64,000 bases of DNA, taken from Trichostrongylus colubriformis. Taxonomy: Eukaryota; Nematoda; Chromadorea; Rhabditida; Trichostrongylidae. Positions 34,265 through 46,782 of the stretch are shown here, piece after piece. Position 1 is the first letter of the stretch. Each line of letters begins with the position of its first letter. The notes below the pieces were generated by a model. It was not told where the DNA came from and made no database searches. It worked only from the letters and a program-made list of their open reading frames with translations. Position numbers and translations under genes: made by a program. The DNA lies in NCBI GenBank assembly GCA_963978905.1, contig OZ022256.1, positions 11,515,501 through 11,579,500 on the forward strand, read 5' to 3'.

Positions 34265-37200
34265 TTACTCATAAGTCATGATACCGTACAAATGTCTCGT
34301 GTTCAAGGTGGTCACTCGTATCACCTCATTCACATCGATATTCTTCGCTTTCGCTATCACGAAGGCAACGTTTACGGCTGGAATGATTATTTGTGACATA
34401 AAGACTTATACTCGAGAATAACCAATTGAGAAGAGTCAAGCGGTGGAAATAACCGCATATACAATTGAAAAGTTTGAAATACGAGTATATTATAAAGTTA
34501 GAATCCTCAACCCTGCAAGATACAGAAAAATGTGACTGTGACTGTTATGGCACATTTTTGAAATAGGCAAGAGTATGATACTTACAAACCCCATATATAC
34601 TTCGGTACAGTCGACTGCTTGCAATAACATTCACCAGGTATTTATACCTTTTAATTACCATACACTACTGTCATCCTCATTAGCTGGTACTCTCTAAACA
34701 AGGCTGTAAACATCAATCTTTGCATCCATACAAAATGTGGGCCAGACTCGGTTCGCAGATTCAATCCCGCTATGGAAAACTGAGTTCTCGTGTAAAATTT
34801 ATACAAACTTGTGCACAATGAAGTGACCATCGGTTATCAGAAAGTTGCATTGAAATGCAAAAATTCGAGAGCCCGCGAATAGCACATGAAGTCGAAGCAC
34901 GTGGCCCTTTCAAAAGAGTGATCAATTCTAGAAAACATATCCTTCCCCTATATCTCAACAATGTGATGACCACTTCCGATTAACTCCAAAATTTCGAACG
35001 CTTTTGGTTTTAAAACGGTACCTCCTGAATCTTTGATTCATTGCTTTCAGCAAGCTCCACTCTAACTGCAGGATAATGACTACAAAAATTTTCAATTCCT
35101 TTTTCAACAACGAAAAAAAATGTATGAGGTTTTATGATTCTTTGCTTACCCATCGGTGGAAACGAAGTTTTATCATATGCAACCTTTCCACTTCTGCAGC
35201 AGTCATACTGAAATAATCTTATTTATCAAACCAGGTGTCATCTTCAGCAGTCATACTGAAATTAACTGATTTAAGAAAGAGTCTCATAATCGATGAAAGG
35301 AGTGGGACACAGCAAAACTATTGTCAATATAATTTTTCTCTGAGCACTGAAACCTTAAATTAGGGTGTCAAACCAAATTCCTTCCGGCAAGAAGGTCAAC
35401 GCTGGAACGAGTTGTAACCTAGCCTCGCGTTTGGCCTCGCCTCGTTCCATGTCCTTTTTCCCCCACAGGCAGTACAGCTACGTTAATATATCCGCAGGTT
35501 CTAGGCAGACTTTATGGCCGTGTCACTCCCATGTCATGCATATTGAAACAGATAGACCAAACGTACCTGATTGGGTCTGAAGTATGGGGCATCCGTTTCC
35601 AGTACCATGTTCTGTAGAGGAAGTCGTTTCAAAACCTCATATTTCTCTACTTCATTCTGTTCCCACGAGGAAATTAAAGAGGTAAAGCCTAAATCTCGCC
35701 ATAGTAGCAGATTGTAGCATCCAACAACTCTCCGACTTACAGTTCACGAGTAAGTAAAAGAAAAACAACTGTTATTCTCACCCCGCACATTCAAAAAAAA
35801 AAAGATTCTGGTTTCAAAATAGAAACGTACCAAAGCGGACGTTCCAGAATCTAGTCAACCACCTTCGTGCAACATCCCAGTTCTCATTAAAGCAGTGACG
35901 ATGGACATGGTGATGACGAGACATTTCCTGAGATTGTTACAAACCACATATTCAAAAATACACTTGAGCCACTAACAGCACCCATGTAGCCTAGAACTGA
36001 GATCGTAGCAAATGTATGTTAGGGAAAACCTCCGCGAAAGGGAGCCAAGCGGGGGGGGGGGGGTATATAGGGAAGAAGAAAGAGATAGTATTAGCAGAGC
36101 CAGATAATTAGCTTGTACTACGTATTAATCCAATGCATGACGTGTACTTCAAAGGGTGTCAATAACGACATTAATCAAATAATTATCAGCCCACCGCCTT
36201 CTCAATGACTTCGAAGCAAGATTGTTCCGCGTCAAATGATCCCCTGGGCCCAGATCGACAGTGGATGACAACTGGAAGGTCATACTTTTTTGAGAGATTC
36301 AACTGGGTTAGAAATACTTTCTTCTGCACCTCCGGGTCACCATCGCTCCTGGAAATAGTGTCTTCTACTGCACACACATTGGACTATTCGAAAGAAAAAA
36401 GCGGAAACTATATGAAAAGCGTGAGAACCCACGTCTTCGCATAAATATTACATGAACAATGACTTATAAAATTTTCAAGCATTTACTTCATGTAATCGAT
36501 TCCACACTCTCCAACTGCCACTATTTTGTACTTGTCCTTCTCCTTCAGTAGTTGCACAAGAGTTTCTTGAATCTTAAATTCTTAGTTAGACTTCCGAAGC
36601 AAAATCTCATACATTGAATACAAAAATTTTTTGATGTGACTGCGAATCAACTGTTCTGATCGTATATAGCTCCACCCCTGCGTGGTACCAAAGATGGGAA
36701 CCCCCTAATCATATGCAGCAATTCCACCTGAAGAGATTGCAGGTGCGCAAGTTGCTAAAACCCTCTGAGCGCGTCCTGCATCCTACCTTCATTTGCAATC
36801 ATTCACGCACAAATCATTGTTGAGAATGACAAGTTGTCAATCGGCCGAAGAGTGAAACCCGAAGGGGTAAGTAACAAACCACTGACCTAGACAATAGTCC
36901 TGATCTCTAACAAGACTTGTTCTAATTCCACAAATCGTTGATTATTGGACGTCTTTGAAGTGGAAATGATCCACCGCAAAAAAAGCGGGGGTGCACGTAG
37001 TTACAAATAAGTTAATGTTTGTAACTTCCTAAAAGGTACAGTAAAAATGTAGAGTAACATGCAAAACATACTGTGTCCTTGAAAATATGAGCGAAGTGAG
37101 GATGACAGCCGAATGTAGTTCCCAATACAGACGGATCCTGAATTCAGTCAGTCTCAATTTTCATCACTTTCACTTTAGCACTTGATGCGAAAGCCTTGAT

Positions 37201-39579
37201 CTCAGACCTTTATTTGCTCTTGTATCCAAATAGGATCATAGTGAGTGTTACCAGTGGTAAAAAGACTGGGGTCGATGAAATTCGGTATGCATCCTAAACA
37301 CAAGATATAATGGCTGGGTGTGTACCCGGCATGAGCCGAAAATACATAAAGATGATGCTGACCAATGCACGAATGAAAAGGAAATTACCAGAAAAGTAAT
37401 TGTGCCACACTCGAGGGTACGACCTCTTCCATGTCTCAAGGTTTCCTTTACACTTATTGTAGATAAAGTCGAAATGACAGTGCGAATCAATATATGGTTC
37501 TAATACGTCGCCTTGAATCTAGAAAGACCCGAATAATAACTATTATTATTTCCTTTATTGATAAAAACATCAAAATTACTCGAATCATGCTTTTACGTGA
37601 GAAAGAGCTCGCGAATTTCGAAACAATCTTAACCAATCTTAACGACGCAAAGTAGAAATTAGCAAAACAATCTCGCACTCACATTTTCATATGAATGATC
37701 CTTCCACTTATTGAAGAGAACACAACCATTCGCACGCTGAAAAAAGGAAAGTGAAATCTCGAAGAACTTTATATGCGCTCCAAAAAGTGTTGCCTCCACA
37801 TATACAGTAGCGCTCAAAAGTCTTCGGCGAAATGGTCTCTCGCTTGGGTTTTTTCACTTGTAACTTTTTGCAATTGCACCGATTCAAGAGAAATTTTAGT
37901 ATGTTGTACTTGAAGACACTGCATACTTAATATACTATTTTGGCGCGCAACGGTGTAGGTTACGTGGTTATATGAAATTTTTTAATTTTGGCATGCCATC
38001 GCTATGCCGTCCAGCTGTGCCGCTGTCATCAAAAGTCGTGGTCTTTCTACAAAATGTTAATGTTCTCTGAGGCTTGCTCTTTTTGTTTTTGTATAGAAAG
38101 CCGTTTTTCTTGAATACGCCTCTTACTTTTTTTGGGTGGTCTTGTAGTAAATTCTTGTAAAAAATCATGAAAAGTGGCAAGCGGCGCTCAAGTAGAAGGA
38201 AATGTTGACAATAGGTTCGGCACCACATATTAAAATTTTGTCAAATTTGGTCAAGTAGAAAAAAAGTTATGACAAAAAAGTTTTGGCCGAAGACTTTTGA
38301 GCGCTACTGTAGGTATCCTTTGACCCCACTGTACTCCTCGCTACCAAAACCCGAACCGCACGCGATAAAAAGGTGCGGCAACTGGGAAGCAACAGTATCC
38401 AAATGCATATGCATATTCTCGTGCAATTTGTCCAATCAAATAATTCAAATCGATGTTGATGAAGTGGTAACAATAAACACTACTTGTGGAGCTTTCAAGA
38501 AAACATACCTGTTTCAATTGGTCTTTATCCACAACATCAGGTAGTACAACGATTCCTTTATCACTCTGTAAGTAAATGAGCTTCACACAGCATAAACTGA
38601 TAGAATGAAGAATAAACAACCAGATAAAATGTTTATCAACCAACTTTCTTATACACCGAAAGGGGAAATTTTGGGAAACTTACACATTCGTTATTTGTCT
38701 GGGCATCACTTAGTGACAGATGATTGTTCAACACCTAAAGCAAAAGTGTGAGGAAGGTGTCACTCAATCAAAATGACAAAAGTTGGTATCCGCAATGTCT
38801 GCTCTAGTAAAAATTGAGTGCATTTCAAACAAGAAATGATTTAGAAATGATATGGAAATTTTAACTAAGAAATGAAAGCTTGATACGGGGGTAGTTTCCA
38901 GGAATCTGCACTAACTCACACTGGTTATCCAGATTAAATTAGGTTGCGACGATTGCCCATCTGCGGTCTCCGACTGAACGAAATAGTACACTACTGCATA
39001 AATTATCACATAATTCAAAGTACGAAGAATCGGCAACGTACACAGTCCGAACACAACCTGTCTGCAACAGGAGACATTCCATTGCTCTCTATGTTGAGAT
39101 TTTCCATCTGACTCATGCAGGACTCCACTTTGGGAGAACGTGGAGAAAGAAGTGAGGTCTTCTTATTTTCGTTCCTTTTCATGTGCACTACTCTTGGTGA
39201 CAACATACGATCATTTTCTCTATAAAATAATTACGATACTCCCAACTATTTTCGTTAACTTCAAATAATCGCTTTCACTATGCACTACACTAATCCACTG
39301 AGCAATTATGAGAAGAATAACACTCTCTTTTCGGCTGCTTTTATTCATCCTATTCAATAGCTTATTTTGAAATCTACAGGGTAGGGAAGTAGAGAGCACT
39401 GTGTCACTTCCATATTTTCGTATTGAGCTTCGCTTACAGCCAGACAACTACACAATTTCATCCACTGCTGCCTCGTCGGCAGATATGGGAAGGCGACTGC
39501 CGCTCAGAGCAACGCACCGAAAGCGTAACGTTGCAGCTTCCGGGAATAACTCATGAATAGTTTTCATTCTGTCTACCAT
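34265..39579 (-). CDS. TatD-family metal-dependent nuclease, TATDN2 type, 477 aa, 15 exons
   Basis: Exons: 39452-39579, 39042-39219, 38920-38973, 38684-38734, 38509-38565, 37683-37736, 37389-37518, 37208-37293, 37072-37137, 36487-36572, 36195-36348, 35831-35927, 35567-35688, 35150-35207, 34265-34377; every junction is in phase to TAA. Residues 1-170 are a low-complexity Ser/Pro/Lys-rich leader. The TatD barrel follows: YIDSHCHFDFIY (metal-binding HxH), GCIPNFIDP, FGCHPHFAH, VAVGECGIDYM (metal Glu), LPVVIHCRSG, HRHCF, FGFTSLI, MVLETDAPYF (catalytic Asp) and NTRHLYGIM at the end. TatD proteins are 3'-5' exonucleases/DNases linked to DNA repair and apoptotic DNA breakdown. The long leader and GCHPHFA block match the TATDN2 branch. 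The ATG at 39579 is the best start; an exon-like MIEELKDEFGASSVV near 39665-39720 did not join in phase. A Tc1-like MITE sits in intron 5. Confidence 0.9.
37805..38309. mobile_element. Tc1/mariner-type non-autonomous element in a TatD-gene intron (505 bp)
   Basis: Inverted ends CAGTAGCGCTCAAAAGTCTT and AAGACTTTTGAGCGCTACTG are flanked by TA (37803-37804, 38310-38311). The CAGT start and TA duplication fit the Tc1 branch. The minus strand has an 86-codon frame (37968-38228) rich in Lys that may be a relic of a transposase DNA-binding region. A second copy, inverted, lies at 47537-47992. Confidence 0.85.
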
Positions 39580-40456
39580 AAGCTTATTGGTTAAACATAC
39601 TATAACAACGAAAAGACTATCAGTGAGGAATAAAACAAAGATGGACTAAACAACTAACATTTTGCAGACAACTGAAGAAGCTCCGAATTCGTCCTTCAAT
39701 TCTTCTATCATGGAATATCTGAACGTAGATTAGGCAAGAGCACCAAAAAAGAAAGCTAATTGAAACCCCAAATTACACTTCGGTGCTGTGCACAGGGAAG
39801 TTGTCCTGTTTCTGAACAAACGTGGAGGGTTGTTTTCGAGTAGGCTCCGGTTCCAACATCTTAGGAGGCCTAGAAAATCGTTTCTCTGCACTCTCATCAT
39901 AACACTACATTTTGTTCAACGTTATTCGACTATTACAACACCTAAGATTCTGCCAGGACAAAAATGCGCGCAACTGAGCTTCAACTGCAATGCTAAACTT
40001 GACGATGTTGGACATGATTCTTTTGCATGTAAAGAGAAAACTTAATCACGGCCATAGATTTATAACAAAATTCCTTTATCTGCTTCCGTCTACTAGAAAG
40101 GCGGAAAATTAACACTGTTTTTTATCCAAGGCCTACGACGGGTATAAGATTTTTTTGAGTCCAACAAATTCGAGAAGAAGCCCCGAATGCCCGAATTTCA
40201 GCTCAATTTTTTTGTGCGGAAAGACTATGCTCATACGGAGAATTAAGATTTCCTTTTCAACTCTCCATTGAATATTGTTTGCTTGGTGAATGGTCAATGC
40301 TATTTTCCACAGCATCTTAATTCAATATCACGTCTAATCCACGCCACATTATTTTACCTCGCAATAAGCCTTCGTTTTTCTGAAATCGCTGTCATGGGAA
40401 CCAATTTTTTTGGATATGTTATTACTCACCGTCCCTTCTATGTACTCTGTGTGCAC
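39580..40456. other. Intergenic upstream of the TatD gene
   Basis: One minus-strand exon-like piece (about 39665-39720; IEELKDEFGASSVVC) follows a GTTCAG acceptor. It may be an alternative 5' exon or belong to another gene. Otherwise AT-rich, nothing recognised. Confidence 0.35.
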
Positions 40457-40669
40457 CTAATAGATAAATCTGAACGAGCTCCAGCCGAAATATTGTTCAC
40501 AGCGACATTCAAGGCGCCCATCACCAGACTCGCGCTGGCGCCGTTTGGCTCCGTTTTCATGATAATGCGCAACAACTTTTTGAACTGATGTCGCTCGAAA
40601 CTTGCACAGAGGGCAGATTAAGATCACGATTATTTCTTCCGTTTCTTCAGGCGCCGGCGTGTTTGACAC
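40457..40669 (-). CDS. Possible zinc-finger exon, unrecognised gene
   Basis: A minus-strand open stretch of 70 codons reads EEIIVILICPLCKFRATSVQ, then KVVAHYHENGAKRR and LECRC. The CPLC and the histidines 12 and 14 residues later resemble a C2H2 finger, although the His-X-His spacing is shorter than usual. The frame lacks an ATG and has a stop just upstream, so it can only be an internal or terminal exon whose acceptor I could not fix. A C-run (40701-40714) and an A-run (40715-40727) lie just upstream. Confidence 0.35.
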   Translation of the reverse strand: MSNTPAPEETEEIIVILICPLCKFRATSVQKVVAHYHENGAKRRQRESGDGRLECRCEQYFGWSSFRFIY

Positions 40670-41189
40670 CAGTCAGTCTCCGCCAGTGAGCTGCGTCTGC
40701 CCCCCCCCCCCCCCAAAAAAAAAAAAAGAATGTAGTATCCGTACAGAGGCATTAAATGACCGCGCGTATATGTTTTTATGATATTTGGTGGAAAAAGGTA
40801 CGTTAAAAAGTGGACGTGAATAATGCCTAAATTGGTGCCTCCTGAAAAACAGATGCAATATTTGAGGTCAGCGCTAATAACAATAATATATCAATTTCCA
40901 GCAGAATCATTTTTCTGTGCAACCAGGTATTTTTGGGTCATAACAGTCGAATAAAGCCTTTTTTTTTCGAGAAAATAAGACATTTTATTCTTTGAAAAGA
41001 TATGGCTTACGTCGACGGGAGTTCGCTCTTGGGTGACCTCATGGATTGCAATTTGCTAACATAAAGCGGTTGATCAGGGTGCTTTTTCCTTTTTCCTAAA
41101 TGAAACAGCCAATCTCTATTTGAATTCAAACTTTTACAGTAAGAAAACGCAAGATAAGTGAGTTATCATTCGAAAAATGTAGATCTCAC

Positions 41190-41976
41190 TTTCTTTGCTG
41201 ACAGAATCGTCTGACGGAGAGCCTTGCAAAGATAAAGGTATAGATGCATCTGGTGAAGACTGCTGAAAACTACTGTAAGAACAATGGGCAATAGCAGCTG
41301 AGGGCGGGAGTGATGAAAAGAAGTAAATCCCGCCTTAAGGGCAAGGGCTCAACCACCGTGGTCGTCAGCAGAGCTTGAAGCCCTCCATCTGAGTGCATAG
41401 CCCTTCGTTCCTCAAAGGCCAATCAGTTTTACAGCTGATAGGGTCTCGAAATTCAATGAGTGGGCACGTACAGTGGTTTGAAAACCGAAAGGAAAAGAAT
41501 ACGGCGACCAAATCTACGCGACAGACGCTGAAGTGCAGAGGTCTTCAAACAGTAAAACTGTCATATATCAAACGAACTCCGGGGCGGGCAGCATTTTCAT
41601 AGTAAGACCTTCACAGGGGAGTTGCAGAAAAGATACGAAGCTTGTGTCCTCACACAGAAAACCAGTAAATCTTACATAAGTCGCCTGCGAAAACAGCACC
41701 AAAAATCCTGGTCATAGCGCAAAAGGGCACTACCACATAAGATTCCAAGGAACACTGGTGAACGAACTGACGAAAGATAAAAAATAACGAAAAAACTCCA
41801 CTGACATGCGCATCACCGTCAACTGCATGTACATCACTGACCTCCATTGAGGGTTCCATAGGATTCTGCAGAAATGGCGAAATCAATTCCCAAGCGGTAC
41901 GTAAAAACGAAGCTTACCTCCATCTCAGACGTTTGCATCATTTCACCACTGCCATAAACAGAAGACCCATCAAAGA
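41190..41976 (-). CDS. Ser/Met-rich exons of an unrecognised gene
   Basis: Three minus-strand segments have good splice sites: 41918-41976 (FDGSSVYGSGEMMQTSEME, donor GTAAGC), one beginning at 41865 (NPMEPSMEVSDVHAVDGD; either of two donors), and 41190-41272 (SFQQSSPDASIPLSLQGSP..., donor GTGAGA). All are acidic and Ser-rich, as in disordered parts of regulatory proteins. They lie between the zinc-finger-like exon (40457-40669) and the Pro/Arg-rich exons (43519-43841), so one gene could cover all of them. This is inference from order and strand only. Confidence 0.35.
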
Positions 41977-42270
41977 CTGGAAAATTAGTCGCACCTAAAC
42001 TCACAGTCACAAATGTTAGGTGGTCACTTCATGATCACAGTTGTCGTAAAGGAACAAAAATGTAAGAGCAGACAGACAGCACTGCATGCACATCGTGGGG
42101 GTGGCAAGGTAGCCAATGAACAGTCCGTATTCGGAATGCACCACACGTGTACCCGTAATGCCACAAACAGAAAACTCGTAAAGGACTAGAGAATCTAAAG
42201 GACTTACATAAATGCGGATCTGCTTTAGCCCATAAAAAGAAAACTAGCAGGATTTGAGCACAAGGGTAAG

Positions 42271-42318
42271 TATAAAAACCTGCGGACTCAGTCATATAAA
42301 AACCTGCGGACTCAGTCA
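42271..42318. repeat. Perfect tandem duplication, 2 x 24 bp
   Basis: TATAAAAACCTGCGGACTCAGTCA occurs twice in a row. No gene is associated. Confidence 0.9.
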
Positions 42319-43518
42319 AACTTGAGTGTGGCGGGAGAGAGAAACATGGTCTTTCTCAAACGACATTTCAATAAGAATCACCATTGGGGGCGAGGGGCGT
42401 GTTAGGTACACGTTCATGAGACGTTTGTCATGTACAGACATGCCGCCACCCCGAGGTACACAGCCACGAATCTTCAGTGGTGATTGCGTCCATTATTATA
42501 TCATTCTCCTTCACAATAGAATATGCATTGAAATAGTTAGGCTAAAAATAATGCACAGCCAATAAGGGAATGTGAGGATAAGGCACATACATCCCCAGGA
42601 CACATCTGCATAGCTTTAGCGGAGACGGTTCAGGTAGCAGAAACTATAGAGAAAAGAAGAACCACTCATAATCCATTCACTGCCGTTTTGTGGACCACTA
42701 GACCACGTTATCGATTGAATTATACAAAAAGAAATGCGACACCAATTAATCTTAGCCGGTTTCACATAGACGCATATGCAAGCGTGTAATCATCAAAAAG
42801 GCGTATGATCATAAACTTGAAGTATTTGCAGGCAAGAGCACGACACTGCTCGAAAAGAAATTGTTGGCATGTTGTAATGTGAGTGTTTTCAGAGAATTTT
42901 CAGCACGACAAGGCCGAGCTGATAAAGTCCGTCATTCGAGCATTCATAGGTCAGCATGCGGATGATTCCGCTTCAGTAGTCATATTCCCTGAAGAATGAT
43001 CAATCACTTGTTGAATTGCAAAGAATGAAGTAGGAGGATAGAATCAAAGACCTGAAGATCAACCGGTCACCACAAATCGTTGAGCAATCAAATACTCAGT
43101 AGTTCGCTTGGATTAGGGACTTCACTGATGCGGCTGCACTTGACTCTCCTCCAAAGACCATGATAAGATTATTGTGACCGGCATGCCGCGCAAAATATGC
43201 GTATCGATTGCTGTTGTGTGTATAGACTGCATTTAGCGTGGGCATTGTAGACCAAAATAGGAAAGCTTACTGTTAGCTACCCATTTGTCGATTGGGAACG
43301 TTGACTGAACCCAAAAAAGCAAAAATTAATACTTTGCTCTCTGTTTTCTTTTTTAATTGTACTTCTATGCCATGGCAGATCGTCATCGTCATTGGGCATG
43401 CGATATGGGACAGGTCTAAAATATAGAAAAAAATATCACGTTCGACAGGATAAGTTTGAAATTTTCAATGAACCACTAGCCTGTTTGGCTGGACAACAAG
43501 TCTTCTTTTTGCGCGTAC
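42319..43518. other. Intron or intergenic DNA, nothing firm
   Basis: AT-rich. A possible minus-strand exon near 43345-43420 (acceptor TATATTTTAG) reads PVPYRMPNDDDDLPWHR, but its phase does not match the exon upstream. Confidence 0.35.
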
Positions 43519-43841
43519 AAAATTCCTTGGACGCCTGTTGTAGGAGCGCCCACGCGGGCAACCCCATGGCATAAAATCCTCACGATTATAGCAGTCAAAA
43601 AACTGATTCTGCTGCTGTGGCCAAAACCTGTTGTGGAACGGCGGCCCAGGACGCCACTGCAGGTTATCATTGCAGAACAGTGGGCGGGGAGAAAATCTTA
43701 AGTTATCAGGCCGTGATCCATTCGGAAAATCGTCATGCTGAATGATACAATTCATTAAGATAAGAATGATTGTGGATGAACGCTCGAAAACTGTTGGTCA
43801 CTTACCCAGAAACGATTTCCCGACACATCGTATGGATACAT
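43519..43841 (-). CDS. N-terminal exons of a Pro/Arg/Gln/Phe-rich protein, unrecognised
   Basis: Exon 1 (43806-43841) starts MYPYDVSGNRFW and has a GTAAGTG donor. Exon 2 (43519-43737) follows an ATCATTCAG acceptor in phase and reads HDDFPNGSRPDNLRFSPRP..., FHNRFWPQQQNQFF and a basic end RGRSYNRRPRNF before a GTACGC donor. If that donor is not used, the frame ends at 43465. The composition (Pro, Arg, Gln, Asn, aromatic) suggests a disordered RNA-binding or nuclear protein; no domain is recognised. Confidence 0.5.
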
Positions 43842-44252
43842 GCTCACGATGACAGCCGCATAAAAATCAATTCATTGCGCGGGGAACGTTGGAAAGAACA
43901 ACATAAGAAATGTCCTGTAATCATTCGGAATGGTGGCTTCTCTTACATCACCACGGAACGATCGATAAACGAAATCAAAGCCGTACGTAAACGATAAGGA
44001 TCTCGAGAAGAGCCATCCTCAAATGGGCAGCCAAGATGCCTCAGAATAGAAGGAGCGTATGCCAAGCTTCTAGCTCTTAATCACCGACTCACAAATCGTC
44101 TCTGAAGAGTGAAGAACGGAGTTCTTGCAAGAACGGCGCTGCTAGTTTCCCGCCCATCTTTCCATTGAACATCTCACATTTCCGACAATACACGTAGGAA
44201 AATGTTCACACTCCAAAATCCATCTAAGCTAAACCCTCTTTCCTCATAAGTA

Positions 44253-45114
44253 TTAGGTTGTCCCTGAAGTCTTGTAGGATTTTTCCAAAAAAATCCATAA
44301 CTCTTCTTTATTGTGAGGCAGATCTAGGCGGTTCAGGAATATGGTAGAAGGTTCTCTAAGCTTTTCAAAAATATATATTGACCCTCGATTCCGCGGAGAG
44401 ACCTACAATGCTCGTAGTCGTTACCCACCCAACACGCGGTGCCATCTACTATGAGTGATCATGCGGCACCAAAGCGACGGAAGCTTGCCACTCCATCAAC
44501 GTTGCATTGGGCAAGGGATGTCTGAGCTACGAGACCGCGCCGCTGGTTCATCAGCTTCAGCAACGGCGAGATCGACATGGAAGACAAACCACGCTCTGGA
44601 CTGTGCTACATCTGGATGCAAAAGGAATGCTTTCCCACGAGGTGCTGGTACAAGGCGAGAGGGTCACCGCTGCCGTATACATCCGCCAGCTTCAGCAGCT
44701 CACCATTGCTGTTCGCGAAAAGCGCCGGAAAAGGTCCGCAGTCGCCCTCCTTCACGACGAAGCCCGCTCCCACGTCGCGAAGTGTACCAGGCCGAACTAC
44801 AGGAGCTCGGCTTGGGATGTGCTGCCCCAATCGGCACACTCTCCTGACATTGCCCTTTCTGACTATCACCTTACCCATCCCCTTGAATCCTTTCTGACCA
44901 AGAGAAAATTCGTTGATTATGACCTGCTTGCAAAGGCGATCGCTAACTTCTTCGACCCTCAGAACCCAGAGTTCTGGAAGGATTTTCTTATGAGGTGGCT
45001 GAGTGTTATCGATAGCAATGGTGAATACGATGTTGCCCAATTGTTGTTTGTTGGAAGGAAAAATAATAAAAAGTGATGATCGAAAAAATCCTACAGACTT
45101 TTGGGACAACCTAA
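44253..45114 (+). mobile_element. Mariner deletion derivative with transposase remnant (862 bp)
   Basis: The ends TTAGGTTGTCCCTGAAGTCTTGTAG and its near complement (...CTACAGACTTTTGGGACAACCTAA) are flanked by TA (44251-44252, 45115-45116). Inside, the plus strand keeps a trace of the N-terminal domain (WFISFSNGEIDMEDKPRSG near 44545) fused by deletion to the C-terminal half in a 189-codon frame (44507-45076) with DAKGMLSHEVL, LLHDEARSHVAK, SPDIALSDYH and NPEFWKDFL. Part of the central catalytic region is missing, so it cannot encode an active enzyme. Confidence 0.88.
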
Positions 45115-45116
45115 TA

Positions 45117-46297
45117 TGTATAATCATTCAAGATTCATCACGACGCACGTCCAATTATGCTAGGGCCCTCTACTAATGTTATTTTGCCCAAAAACCGCTC
45201 GAAAAACTTCGCATGAGCGACAGGAATCGACATCGAGTTCTCATCTCCATATATGGTTGAAAAAGTGGTGATGGTCGAGCCGACATTGGTTTCCATATTT
45301 CAACCACATTTAGTAAAAGCTGACAGCTACTGCCTCGACCAGGCAAACGTCAGTAGATATCCCTTCTATTACTTGGTGAAATCCTCAAATGGTGCTATCG
45401 CGATGAAAGGGAAGGGGGAAAGATTCTTCCCTCTTTTGAGCTTAGGTAAGAATAGCGTCTACAAAGAGGTGCCGTCCCCCTCACTGCAGTAGTACCTCTC
45501 GACTAGTAACAAACATGGAGCTGCAAAAGACTCAAAAGAAAACGAATGGCGCAAGTAACATGAGAACAACACTTTTTCGAGGAGTTGCAGCAATGTTGAA
45601 ATCATGCCAAATGACAGCAGATATCTGTAGCTATCTGGTATTAGCGAAATGTTGTACATATTACCCAAAACGGGTCACACCCAGAACTCACCAGTTAAAC
45701 CAGTGTTCTATTGTAAAGAAGTACTGCCATTATGTCCTAACTCATTTTTTTCTCGGGTTGAAGAGCAAAATAAAACTAATTTGAGAACTCCCCTAGAAAT
45801 TTAAACCTAGAAATGTAACTGCGATCACCTTTTCCATCATAATTTGACACATTCGTAAAGATTTTATGTCATTTCACGTGCGAAGTATCCTGGAGAAGCT
45901 GCTTACGGCTTGTCCCAATCTACATTCGAGATAGAGGAATCATGAAAAGAATAAATGAGGCAGAGTGAACCAGACTCAAATCACCCTGATTCTCAAATAG
46001 TTACACTCCTGGGAGAAGCTTCCTCACCAGTACAAGTTGACAAAATGTTGAAGTTGTGGTTCCGGTTCAAATGAAGCGGCATTTTCGAAGAAGGAACAAT
46101 TACGGCAACACGGCGCCAACCGCACAGCCGTGTTCACGCTACGCGCGCCCGCGAAGCCATTGCATGAACAGTCGATACGCATACTCTGCACACGACGCTG
46201 GCCGCAAAACATCAGCAGGATTCCCTGCATGCGCTAACCTTTCTTCAGTAAAAGAGAGTCGGGCAGCACCAGTCTCGTTTCCAGTGGATTATGAAAA
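45117..46297. other. Intergenic, no gene recognised
   Basis: Short frames at 45253-45492 and 46056-46391 (plus) have no motif. Nothing else is supported. Confidence 0.45.
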
Positions 46298-46305
46298 TCC
46301 AGATA

Positions 46306-46533
46306 GGGTCAAATCAAGTCGGGGGAGACGCAACTTTGCGTCGACTTTTCACCCACGTCGAAGCTTCTTTCGCTCCCTAGGCTTAGGCTAACTTTAACAT
46401 ATCTTTTTTGCCTTACTTTAACATATGCTTTTTATGTAGAAGAAGGATATATCAGTTTTAGCCTAAGCCTAGGGAGGGAAAGGAGTTTAGACGTCGACGC
46501 AAAATTGTGTCTCCCCCCGACTTCATTTGACCC
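46306..46533. mobile_element. hAT-type MITE, copy 2, with 8-bp TSD
   Basis: GGGTCAAATCAAGTCGGGGG to CCCCGACTTCATTTGACCC is flanked by TCCAGATA on both sides (46298-46305, 46534-46541). Inner blocks CTCCCTAGGCTTAGGCTAA and TTAGCCTAAGCCTAGGGAGG pair with each other. The 8-bp duplication assigns it to the hAT superfamily. Confidence 0.88.
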
Positions 46534-46550
46534 TCCAGATAAAATCAGCA

Positions 46551-46774
46551 GGGTCAATTCAAGTCGGGGGGGAGACGCAACTTTGCGTCAAATTTTCATC
46601 GAGGTCGAGCTTCTTTCCCTCCCTAGGCTTAGGCTAAAGCAGATGAAACCTATGCTTTGACAGATGCTTTTTCATGTGGAAGGAGAGGATATCAATTTTA
46701 GCCTAAGCCTAGGGAGGGAAAGGAGCTTCGACCTTGACGCAAAATTGCGTCTCCCCCCAGACTTGAATTGACCC
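46551..46774. mobile_element. hAT-type MITE, copy 3, with 8-bp TSD
   Basis: GGGTCAATTCAAGTCGGGGG to CCCAGACTTGAATTGACCC is flanked by AATCAGCA on both sides (46543-46550, 46775-46782). It is same-family and same-orientation to the element ending at 46533, from which it is separated only by target DNA. Confidence 0.88.
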
Positions 46775-46782
46775 AATCAGCA

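Noticed and set aside
36205..36444. 79-codon plus-strand frame
   Set aside because: Antisense to the TatD exon at 36195-36348.
39665..39720. Extra 5' exon of the TatD gene
   Set aside because: Good acceptor and protein-like frame, but its donor phase does not join the exon at 39579 and that exon has its own ATG.
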